Assembly (NCBI GenBank): GCA_026419775.2
Contig: JAOPGA020000969.1
Coordinates: 1 to 58,308, forward strand
DNA: 58,308 nucleotides
Source of the DNA: Acrasis kona
Lineage: Eukaryota; Heterolobosea; Eutetramitea; Acrasida; Acrasidae
Reading direction: 5' to 3'
Translations under genes and position numbers: made by a program
Shown: positions 20,401-30,217 of the stretch, one piece after another
Layout of the letters: every line of letters begins with the position of its first letter
How positions within the stretch are numbered: position 1 is the stretch's first letter
Notes under the pieces: model-generated
The model's input: the letters and a program-made list of their open reading frames with translations, nothing else
Databases searched by the model: none
Told to the model about the DNA's origin: nothing

Positions 20401-23400
20401 TAAAAATTAAACAAGAAAATGCAGAAGCACCAGAGGAAGAAAGACTAGATGAAGAAGATTTTACAATTGACTATGAGTACCAAAATAGATTGATAGAACA
20501 AGGAAATAAAACGGAAGAAGAATACAAGAGAAAAGTAAAGGAAGAGAATCTAAAGAGCGAATTAATTGCCAATCGAATAAAAGCAGAGTGTTGGGATGGA
20601 ACCGACCAACACATTACGATCCTACAAGGATTCAAATACTCTGAACACGAAAATCAATCTTCTTCTCATGTTAATAATAATTCAATGTTATCTGCTTCTG
20701 TCATTGTAAATAACGTCACTTCTGGCGTCAACAATGTTTCCAATTTTGTAATCAGAAAATCTAATCCAGATTATGATAAACTACTCAAAAAAATTAAATT
20801 CATGAGACGCTTGGAAGAATTAGATCTAAGCGTACGCCGAAACGATTGCATCACCAACGACCTAGAGGGCGGCGTTCCAGAGGACGAAGATAGTCTCAAT
20901 CGTCGATTAGAAAGAGAATCCAACGACGCTCCCTCCAACGATCCCTCCAACGAACGTTCCAAATCCACCAATCCAGATGACCCTGATCATCAAGATAATA
21001 AAAACTCATCTTCTTCGTCCAGTCAAGCGCCCAGTAGGTCCTCCAAACAATCACGCGGTGGCAAAAATCATCATCACGATCCGAACGATCCACACGATGA
21101 TCGATCCGACGACGATCAAGATCAAGACGACGATCAAGAAGACGAAGATCAAGAGGACCAAGAAGAGGAAGAAGACGATAACAGACAAGCAGGTTCCAAA
21201 GACATTGGCGACTTGCACACCAAAAAGAAACAGCAAATACTATCTCGAATCATTAGAGAGGACGAACAATTGTTATATTATCCATTCGACCTTTATACTC
21301 GTCAACGTCGAATTACACAAATTCATTTGCTGAATGGCAAAATCAGACAAATCATGTTGGAATACAATTTGAAATTCTACCAAGTGCACGAACAAAAAGT
21401 AAAGGTGATTTCGAAAATTACTCAAATTAACGAAAGAATTGTCGAAATTTTGAAAGAATTGGAAACAACTTTCAAATCTCCGTTGCTCTCCGGAACCAAT
21501 ACTACATCAGACGAAGAAGACATTTTTGGAAATTTCCAAATTTTCCAACCCACCATACCCTCTTCCGAACGTCCAGAGACCATTCTAGAAGTATTAGATG
21601 CCGACATACCCTCCAAAGATTTCTTCTTATCGAAAGATAAATCAGATTCCCAGTCCAACGAAGACAAATCAGATTCCAATAAAAATAACAACAACAACGT
21701 CGACGTAGCGGAGAGAGCCCTACAGATGATGATGGACGGTCGATTAGAAAATGCAATTCTAGATTCAACCAACGATCAAGAACTACAACCACCAGAGTGT
21801 TATACCAAAGAAAAATCAAAATTAACGGATGCAGAAATCAAAGAAATCAAAGAATTCGATTTGAAGATCAAATTAAAAAAGGAAGAAGAAGTAAAGAGGA
21901 GAAAACAATTGGAAGCAAAACTGAAGAATGCAAGACAAGAGATTCAAGATTTGTGTAACTTGTTCGATGATTCTTTGAAATCATTATTAAAGCAAAAACT
22001 AAGTGCCGATGGTTTCATTTACGAAGTTGAATTGGGCGTCATCAAACTGGCTCAATTCATCATGCAACAAGAAGAAAGCGAAAGGAACGAAATGCAATTG
22101 AATAAGATTTTAGATACGCTAAAGAGCAGAAAAGCATCGAGCGCAACTGCACTTCAAGAATATAAAAAGGAAGTGGAAGGTTTCAAGAATTCGTTAGATA
22201 ATTTAATTGCAGAAGATAAGAATCTAGAGCGTAGTTTCAAGAGCAAATTTCCTGACACTCTGACTGCTTATTACTCCAGCAACATGCATCAACAATATTT
22301 ACAGCAACAACAAATGATTGCTCATCAGCAATTACAACAAATTCAATTACAGCAACAATTACTTCATAATAATCCCGTTCAACAACCAAGCGTTCAGAAT
22401 TCACTAGATAGTAAGTTATCAGACAATAACAATAATCCATTTGCATTACTTAATAATAACAATGCAGCATCAGTTCCCATCTCGTTACCCAACATTACGT
22501 CTAATAAAAAANCAAATCCATCAGGCGCCAGACAACCTCAAGAAATGTTCGATAAGCTCTATAAAATGTATAGAAATAGACCAAAGATTAAAACACAGCA
22601 AGTGATTGATTTGGAAGTGGCGAATAAAGCAGAATATCGAACGGATCCGTTCGCTGATATCGACATTGGTTTGGAAATGAAAAATGCTCCATTGATCGAT
22701 GCCATCGATCGCATCAAGGATAAACCACCTTTGTTAAGCGATCAAATATGGGAGAGATTCTGGGAACATCGAACTCAAAAAATCAATAGCGATCATCAAG
22801 TGAGACAAGCTCAAAATACATTTGACGAAATGATGATCCAATTGGATCGATTGCGTCATCAAGATGCAGAATTAGAGCACATCATGAGCAAAGATATGAC
22901 CGAACTAAATGATTTTAGAGATAAATTAATCAAAGAAAGCTTTAATTTGGATTACTTGTTTAAATTTAAGCAGGGACAAGTAGAGGTGGAACAAGCGGCT
23001 GTTGTTACTGATTACAGCGATGCTATTTTAATAAGCAAAGCTACCATTCAAGAATTAAATACTGCCATTCGTTCTCATGGTCACGAAAAGGTTAAACAAA
23101 TGCACAAATCAAAAAACGTAAGAAAGTTGATGAAGAAGGTGGGATGGGAGAATCAAGTGATTAGTTTCGATAGTGACGAAATGCAGATCAAATACAAACG
23201 TTTACAAATGTTACGCGTCACGAAGGAGATGCAGGATTTGATAAAGGGTGGTGGTACGGAGAAGAAGAAGGTACAGGAGAGACATCGTCTCGCTAAGCAA
23301 ATCGATCATTCCACGAGGGACTTGAATAATAAATTAAGAGATAAGAAAAAGACAATGAAGAAGATGGAGAGCACGATGCAGGATAAGTATAATGAGAATG

Positions 23401-23654
23401 TGGCGTTGAGCGAACAATATAAAATGTTGAGCATGTTGGTGCAGGAGAGAAGCACGTTGCATAGTTTACAAGCCACTACGAAGGATAGCGAACAGACGGA
23501 TAAGAAGATGAGGGAGATTAGGGAGGAGAAGAGATTGAAGCGTGTGGTGGAGGAACAAGATCGTGATTTGGAAATTTTGCATGCTGAGATTGATAGGTTG
23601 AGACAAAAGAGTTTTCCTAGTTTTGCTGTTGTTCAAAAGAGAAAGTTTCAATAA
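17433..23654 (+). CDS. CFAP44: CFAP44-like axonemal WD-repeat protein, 2006 aa
   Basis: CFAP44, with CFAP43, forms the tether linking the inner-arm dynein I1/f motor domain to the axonemal doublet. Six exons (17433-17467, 17504-17718, 17755-17925, 17967-18228, 18274-18754, 18798-23654) with introns of 36-45 nt encode 2006 residues. The N-terminal half is WD repeats: IAFVCGKGIKFINLITGGE; GTGVIAFNNNKKIFAVGERY; GTKIGYSDLAFSRDGSYLAS then IIWNWEEEQ; VWLRKVV. Long coiled coils follow, interrupted by an acidic low-complexity tract (about 21080-21190, nearly all D/E/Q) and a Gln-rich tract near 22285-22370. The C-terminus carries the shared CFAP43/44 features (KQGQVEVEQAAVVTDYSDA; LRVTKEMQDLIKGG; EIDRLRQKSFPSF). 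The N-terminal blades fit CFAP44 better than its paralogue CFAP43. One base at 22512 is N. Confidence 0.85.
21080..21190 (+). repeat. Acidic low-complexity tract in CFAP44-like gene
   Basis: A GATCAAGACGA-type simple repeat encodes an almost pure Asp/Glu/Gln run (DDDQDQDDDQEDEDQEDQ). It lies between the propeller half and the coiled-coil half of the CFAP44-like protein and probably forms a flexible acidic linker. Confidence 0.7.
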
Positions 23655-23692
23655 AATGTGTAAATTTAATCACCAAAAAAAATTGTTTCTCG

Positions 23693-24198
23693 TTATTTGT
23701 TCATGCAAATAGGGTAGCTTTTTGCTTCTTCTGTACATAAACCTGTTCCGTCGAGTGAGTTCCCTATGCTAATCTTGTCGAAAGGAACTCCATTCTTGGT
23801 CATGCTGTAATAATAGTCAACTCCTGGTGGGTAATCCATCATGCAAGATTCTTCTGTGCAGTTGTCTGTTCTGTAGTATTCGAGTTTTACATATGTTCTA
23901 AAAATAAATTGGTTAGAATGTAACATGTGTTACTTACTGTTGTGACCTTGTATGATTTATAACTTCTTTGGCAAGGAAAATGGAGAACCATTGTCTCCAA
24001 ATTGGCCTTTACACAACACTCGCCAAGTTGGTAATCATTCATCGTCCATACGACGTCAGTGTTTCCAAGTCGTGCTATTGCGCAGTAGTATTTTGGCTCA
24101 GGTGGTGGTGTTGGGGCTGGCGGTGGTTTTTCGCATTCCACTACATTTAATACTATCAAGGAGACAAGAGCGGTCGTTAAGAAGACAGCATTAATCAT
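23693..24198 (-). CDS. Small secreted Cys-rich protein (frame unresolved)
   Basis: Exon 1 (24198-23938) encodes a signal peptide (MINAVFLTTALVSLIVLNVV), a Pro-rich spacer (EKPPPAPTPPPEPKYY) and a Cys-containing domain ending SYKSYKVTT. A perfect-looking 40-nt intron (23937-23898, GTAAGT...TTTTTAG) is followed by coding-like sequence to 23693 (TYVKLEYYRTDNCTEESCMM and SLDGTGLCTEEAKSYPICMN). The two parts are out of register by one base if joined there; in the joined frame the protein would instead end after about 26 residues. Either one base is miscalled or a different splice is used. Secreted, perhaps disulfide-bonded, with no recognised family. It is tail-to-tail with CFAP44. Confidence 0.55.
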
Positions 24199-24450
24199 GT
24201 TTTTTAGTATGAGTATAAGTGCATCATATGCTCCCTTTTAATTGTACTTTGAAATAAAATCACGAGACGTGACTATTCGAGTCCTCCTAAATTATCTGTT
24301 GTCCGTCTTTTTAAGGATACATTTAAATCTATTAGTAGAAACATCAACCCAACATCATTTAAAACACTTGAGAACTGCTTCGCTTCGACTATTTTTCCGC
24401 TGTAGATATTTTACAAACAATTAGTTAACCAAGGGTCACAATATTGGTTT

Positions 24451-27400
24451 ATGCTGTCTTCTATCTTTACGTCCAGCGGGACAGTGTCACCAGACACACT
24501 GCGATCCGAGGACAGTATTGTGAGAAGAGTAGCACTTTTGCATGCTCCTGAAAGAAGAAAAATAAATTTAGAGCAGAAAAAGTTCCCGCTAATGGAATTT
24601 CAGGATCCAGAAATCGAATCAGCGTTTTGTCAGTATTATTATGGTGCTAAAGCGTAAGATTCTTATTATTCAAAATGCTCATTGAAAAATAGCCTTAGGG
24701 TCAAGGCCGGCGTAATTGTGGGGGCGTTTACTTGGCTGTGCACATTGATATTAGATTTAGCTCTACCATCGGAAATAGATTCATATTCGCTTATAAGGGC
24801 ATTATGTGTTGATATCATACCAAGTGGATTTGCCCTCTTGTTGTTACCATTATTATTTTTTAAAAAAGTACAATCACATCCAAAAATATTCGAGATTGTA
24901 ACTTTATTGTGCACTTGTTCATTTAGTATCACGATAGGTGTATTATTTGGCAACTACACTGTAGTATGGCAGACTACGCGAGGTACACCAGATTCAGGAT
25001 TTATGATAGTTTCATCCTGCTACACTTTGACAATGTTACGGTCTCGAGCCTCCTTTGTAATTGGACTTTCCAGCACAATTGCAATGTTCATTGCATGTCT
25101 GTTTTTTACAACACAAAGGTTTATTGACATTAACTCCAAAGGTTCTCCTGCACCTGCATACGAAAATGAAATTTATGCTAGACTATGGGTGTTGTATTTT
25201 TTGGGGTTTGTACTAATTACTGTAATATGCACGATAGAAACTGGCTTGATTGAACGGTATTTTCGGAAGACATTCATTGCTCATAAGATATTAGAAATCG
25301 AGCAGGAATTTCGTCAATTAGAGTCAGACCGTGCAAAGTTAATAGTAAAAAACACATTCCCGGAAATGTACTTGGGCTCATTAAAAAAATATATTCAATC
25401 CCCAACAGTGGAAAAGCTAAGCCTTACAAAGTACACTAATGCATCAGTCCTGTTTACTGACATTGTTGGATTTACACAATGGAGCAGTGATCAAGACGCT
25501 GAGCAAGTTATTAATATGCTCAACTTGCAGTTCTCTGCATTTGATAGAGTGGCAATAGAGTATGGTATTGAAAAAGTGAAAACAATAGGTGATGCGTATT
25601 TTTGTGTTGGAAATTTGAAAAAAGACGACATGAATCATGTATCTAATATTGTGTCAATGGGTCTACAGTTAGTGTATGAAGTTGACAAACTAAATATAAT
25701 TTATGGCTGGAATTTTCAAATTAGAGTTGGGATATCAAAAGGAAGTAAGTGGTCATTGCTCCATTTATATAACACAACAGATGTGTATGCTGGCATAATA
25801 GGTCGAAACAAACTTTCATTTGATTGGTATGTTCAAATTCATAACTAATTCTAAATTACGCAGCTATGGACACACTGTTTATATAGCACATTTGATGGAG
25901 TCTAATTGTTTGCCCGGTCACGTACAAATAAGCGACCAAGTATATTTGGAAGTCAAAGACCGATATCATACAAAACATCACTCAGATTTGCAAGTAAGTT
26001 GAAAACCACAAATTAAAAACTCAAAAAACAGACGAGTTATGGAACAATTCGAGGTCACCTTGTATACGAGAGGAAGACTCCTCTAACATCTCTTTCAGAA
26101 TACGAAGAACAAGTGGAACAAATTACTGCACAAGCATTAGAAGATATGGTATGCGATCTAACTGAGGTGGAGGATTACTTTCCTGATGAAAGATATAAAC
26201 TAAATAGATTTCTAGTCATGTTCAACGGGTTAAAAGAGAATATTGAAGCGTATCACTTCGTACATGACGATTTGTTAGTGGTTCACAGAATTATTAGTGT
26301 ACTTCAAATGATTGTCTTGTTGTATAATATTGCGGTGGATGTGTGGATGAAAAATAGCGTGGCACCTAGTTGGTCGCTTATTGTTGTGTATATAAGCACG
26401 TTCTTATATTTTGTTTTGACAGTTATTTATTTGACTCCTTTGGCGAGAAAGACACATCGTCTGACAATTGTAATAATTGTGATGACCTATTTAATAAACT
26501 TTGTTGTTGATGTGGCATGCATTTTCAATGCTAATACTGCACCAAATACTCAAGGAAAGGCCAGTTTAAGCATCACAATGTGAGTTGTTTTTTAATCATA
26601 CACAAAAAGATTTAATATTGATAGAATGTTCATGTTCCCGGTTATACCGTACATTTTCAAGATAATAATTGCTGTAATATTTTTTTGTATCCTAGTGCTT
26701 ATTGAAGGGTTTTATTATTCACGTGTCTTTGGTGTTGAATATGGATTAGCATTTCTCCTACCAATGATATTTTTAGTATTCAATAGCACATTATTTTGGC
26801 AGGAAGAGCCGTCATGGAATCATTTATCAAGTCAAGAGAAGCATCAAATAGTTTTAGAAAGAATAGAAGAAGAGAGAAAGTTAAGTGACCTCATACTTTT
26901 GAACGTGGTACCTGTTTCAGTTATTGAAAGGCTTAAAATTGATTACACATCTGTACATGACAGCATCAAAAATGGTTCTGCTTGTTTTGTTCAAATTGAT
27001 GGCTTCGAGGACCAAATATTAGAAGATCCTGATGTCTCTATTACAATCATCAACGAAATTTTTGAATGCATTGACAAACTTGTTGATGTCTTTGCGGTAC
27101 AAAAGATTAAATCCATCAATAATTTTTATTTGGTCATAACTGGACTCTATCAAGAGCAGGACCATGTCGAAAAAATAGCAAAATTTGCAGTAAAGGTTTT
27201 AGAAGAAACAACCATGATAATCAAGAATTATGAAAAGGAAGATTACTTACACATGAAGATTGGGTTCGCTTCCGGTTCATTTGCCGCAGGCGTCATTGGT
27301 ACAAGTAAGTTTCTTTACGATGTGTTTGGTGACACAATCAATTTGGCAAGTAGGATGACGACTACTGCTGGTCCAAATAGAATTCAATCATGTCGAGGTG

Positions 27401-27516
27401 CGTTTGACTCTTTACATGATGATTTCGAAATTGAGAGTAGGGGTAGCATGAACGTTAAAGGGAAGGGTTCTATTGAAACTTTTTATCTTGCTGGAAAGAA
27501 AAAAGAAATGGAATAG
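24451..27516 (+). CDS. 12-TM adenylyl cyclase with split C1/C2 catalytic site
   Basis: Class III nucleotide cyclase making cAMP at a membrane. Six exons (24451-24653, 24693-25744, 25781-25826, 25864-25993, 26032-26579, 26625-27516), introns 36-45 nt, 956 residues. Layout: cytosolic N-terminus, six TM helices (about 70-270), C1 domain (about 305-480), six TM helices (about 580-720), C2 domain (about 770-950). C1 keeps both metal-binding Asp residues (VLFTDIVGFT, KTIGDAYF) but lacks the Asn/Arg transition-state pair (YGHTVYIAHLM). C2 has lost the first Asp (CFVQIDGFE) and the second (KSINNFY) but retains Lys (KIKS), the purine-site Asp and NLASRM. Each half is therefore incomplete and together they make one site, as in animal membrane adenylyl cyclases. 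The retained Asp and Lys favour ATP over GTP as substrate (inference). Confidence 0.9.
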
Positions 27517-28033
27517 ATGGAAAATGTTCAATGGATGGACTTTTTAAATCCTGGAAGTGACTCTATTATAACTCTCTACAAATAAAGATGTTGAGTTTGA
27601 TGACAGCACAGTTCTCAAATAGGAATGTGTTGTACATTGAGAGTGGCATGTCTGAAATAAAACTTATTAGAATACACACAATTACAAGTTTTTTGTCTCA
27701 TTCAGATTTCGTGTGTATCCGTGGTAATTGTACCCACATGTGTCTCCTTAATTATTTTCCTACGAGCTTATTTATGACTTGTTCACCCTTGTTTTTGACT
27801 TTTAGGGGTCTTCGATGATAGGGTTTCGTTCAATGTTCCTCGCATTGTATCTTGTCTAGAATCCAAATGAGTTTGACTTGCTGTTTCTGCATTGTATAGA
27901 ATCGAATGGATCACAATAACTTCTGCAATCAAGAACGTTTCGTTTATTTCGGCCGAACCTACAGAACGATGTGGTCAAAAGGAGTTATAAACAAGTCTCT
28001 TGTAAAGCATATGAACGGGTTGATTAAAATACA
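27517..28033. other. Intergenic with upstream ORF
   Basis: 517 nt. AATAAA near 27582 probably ends the cyclase transcript. A 43-codon upstream ORF (27906-28037, MDHNNFCNQERFVYFGRTY...) ends with a TGA that overlaps the ATG of the next gene as ATGA. No other gene is supportable. Confidence 0.45.
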
Positions 28034-29229
28034 ATGAACTTGCGCAGGACTGATAATAGATATGATTTACATCAAACCACTTGGTTTTCTTGGATAACAG
28101 ATCGCATTACGTTGAAGACTGTATCTATAGCCGCCACTTTTAGTGGAATAGCACTTCTTACAGGGGTTGCCGTCGGTAGATCAAATTCCACACAAAAAAA
28201 TAATGTTGACGAGAGTAAAAAATACGTTGGAATCTACAATGAAGGAGCTACATGCTACATGAACACATTAATCCAAACACTATTCCACCTTCCAGAATTC
28301 AAAAGGAGAATTTTCGCATCAAGATCCAGCAGTGGAATCATTTACGCATTCCAAAAACTCTTCTACAACATGCAAGTATGTTATTTTATTTTTCTAATTA
28401 ATTCATTGTATTCCAGTTTAACAACGGAGCCACCGCTTCGACAGCAAATCTCATGGACGCTTTCGGATGGGGAAATACCGATGCAAACATCCAACAGGAC
28501 ATTCAAGAGCTCACAAGGTTACTTTTAGAGGTCCTAGAAAATGTCAACCCGCAGCTCACCGCCTTGTTTGAGGGTCAGACAAGAAGTTACATTGAGTGCA
28601 CTAAAGTTGATTTCAAGAGCTCAAGAATTGAAATGTTTCATGATTTGCAACTTGATGTAAGCAGAAGCAAAAATGTACTACAAAGTTTTGTAAACTATAC
28701 ATCTCCTGAATTACTATACGGACCAAATCAATATAACACTGATGACCAAAGGTACGGAAGGCAAGATGCCTTGAAGGGCGTGCGATTTGTTACTTTACCT
28801 CCTGTGTTGATGTTACATCTTGAGAGGTATACTTTTAATCCATACACCCAGGCTAGAACTAAAATTAACACTCCTTATGATGTTGAGTTAAAAATAAATT
28901 TGTCACGATTTGTAGAGGACTCCGATAATAATGATGTGTATTGTCTTCATTCTGTCTTGGTACATAAAGGGAATGTAAATTCTGGACACTACTATAATTA
29001 TGTAAGAACGTCGCTTGGTGTTTCAGACGCAGATGTGTGGCATAAATTTAACGATGATACTGTGAGTGAGGTTGGTGAGTATGAGGTGTTGTCGTCCAAG
29101 GCGTACATGCTATGTTATGTAAGAGAGAGCGAGATACCAAATGTCATGTGTAAGTTCCAAAAGAGCGAAATTTCACCTCAACTGGTTGAGAGAATCGAAA
29201 GAGACTCTGGCATGTGCGTAATTTTGTAA
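28034..29229 (+). CDS. USP-family deubiquitinase with N-terminal TM and CaaX box
   Basis: Ubiquitin-specific protease (peptidase C19) that cleaves ubiquitin isopeptide bonds. Exons 28034-28375 and 28417-29229 (41-nt intron) give 384 residues. A membrane helix lies at about 27-48 (VSIAATFSGIALLTGVAVGR). The catalytic core follows: Cys74 in NEGATCYMNTLIQTLF, then QQDIQELTRLLLEVLE, LPPVLMLHLERYTFNP, His305 in NSGHYYNYV and Asp in WHKFNDDTV. The fold segment after the Cys box is USP7/USP47-like, whereas a TM helix just before a USP core recalls USP30 of the mitochondrial outer membrane. The C-terminus ends CVIL, a CaaX box predicted to be geranylgeranylated. The protein is short, with no UBL or TRAF domains. 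Confidence 0.88.
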
Positions 29230-29338
29230 ATGCGTTTGTTTGAGGTTGTCTGAATATAAACAATAAAACCAGCATCGAAACATGCATTTCTAAAACCCCA
29301 AAATTTTACTCAAATGTACATAATCACCCGCTTCTGGT

Positions 29339-29806
29339 TTAAGCGCTCGCCGCAGCAGTTTGCTGAGGACGTGGTCCTCCTGATCCTTGTGGGCCCTCTG
29401 GGCGACCTGATCCCTGTGGTGCTACTGGTCTTGAGCCCTGTGGTCTTCCTGATCCTTGTGGTGCAATTTGACCTGTACCTTGTGGGTGACCAGAGCCAAA
29501 TGGAGCACCAGACCCTTGTGGCATTGGTCCTTGTTGATTACCTCCTTGTGGTCTTCCAGACTGTTGTGATGCAACAGTGGCGAGTGCATTTTTTAGAGAT
29601 CTAGCAGATGAGCTGGTAGATGGACGTGGTTGTCTTGAACCTTGTGGTCTTCCGGATCCATGAGGACGTTGTGAGCCGTGTGGGCGTCCTGAACCAACTG
29701 GTTGAGGTCTTCTAGTTCCTGTTGGTTGTCCACTTGCTGCCTGAGTAGAGTAACCAGACAATGCAATAATCACAAACAGAATAGCCAAAATAATCTTTGA
29801 ATTCAT
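29339..29806 (-). CDS. Secreted GSGRPQG-repeat protein, 155 aa
   Basis: A signal peptide (MNSKIILAILFVIIALSGYS) leads into a low-complexity chain of Gly, Ser, Pro, Gln and Arg with about 15 degenerate copies of a (Q/H)GSGRPQG-type unit, interrupted once by a Ser/Ala helix-like stretch (TSSSARSLKNALATVASQQS). It ends PRPQQTAAASA. No Cys and no domain. It is probably a secreted structural or matrix peptide (spore or cyst coat is one possibility), which is inference from composition only. The DNA is a tandem minisatellite-like array, so copy number may vary between strains. A TATA-like TATAAAA (29871-29877) lies about 65 nt upstream. Confidence 0.75.
   Translation of the reverse strand: MNSKIILAILFVIIALSGYSTQAASGQPTGTRRPQPVGSGRPHGSQRPHGSGRPQGSRQPRPSTSSSARSLKNALATVASQQSGRPQGGNQQGPMPQGSGAPFGSGHPQGTGQIAPQGSGRPQGSRPVAPQGSGRPEGPQGSGGPRPQQTAAASA
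29396..29730. repeat. Minisatellite-like coding repeat
   Basis: On the plus strand, variants of CCTTGTGGTCTTCCTGATCC recur, encoding on the minus strand the GSGRPQG unit. The units are imperfect and spaced 15-21 nt. Confidence 0.6.
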
Positions 29807-29870
29807 ACTGCACTCTTTTCTACTATTACCAGATACTTTTTTTATGTTTTTTGCAGAAAAATGTTGGAGA

Positions 29871-29877
29871 TTTTATA
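29871..29877 (-). promoter_or_regulatory. TATA-like box for 29339-29806 gene
   Basis: Reads TATAAAA on the minus strand, about 65 nt before the ATG. Assigned from motif and position only. Confidence 0.3.
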
Positions 29878-30217
29878 CTAGCGTAACTGGAGCAGTTGCG
29901 GCGATAATAACCAGTTATAAAATTCGCGAATTCTGGGTATAACATCTTCTAATTTCCTGTAAGAAGTATAAAAGAAAAAATCAGCGCAGAACACTCCATT
30001 GTAAGCGTTTAAAATGGTGGTTTACAATTCTAAAATTACATATGACATAAAACTCCAAATGTCAAATTACTTCGACTTATCAGGTACTATTGGAGTTATG
30101 ACAATTTACTTACGTGGAGATCGGTCCCCGGTTTTAAAGTTCCTAAAATCCCAGCTGTCAATTCTCCAAATAAATAAATAACTATATACCAGACAACAAA
30201 AAAAACAAAAATAAAAC
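29878..30217. other. Intergenic; TATA-like box and 55-codon ORF
   Basis: A TATAAAAG (29967-29974) precedes an ATG at 30014 that opens a 55-codon frame to 30181 (MVVYNSKITYDIKLQMSNYF...). The frame could be an upstream ORF of the RGS gene's transcript or a tiny gene; I cannot distinguish these. Otherwise nothing is seen. Confidence 0.35.

Noticed and set aside
17433-23654. Assignment as CFAP43 instead of CFAP44
   Set aside because: The C-terminal motifs are shared by both paralogues, but the N-terminal blade GTKIGYSDLAFSRDG and the IIWNWEEEQ strand match my memory of CFAP44; kept as CFAP44-like.
29314-29604. Plus-strand hydrophobic frame (VLLVLSPVVFLILVV type)
   Set aside because: Exact antisense of the secreted GSGRPQG repeat; the hydrophobicity is the complement of the repeat.
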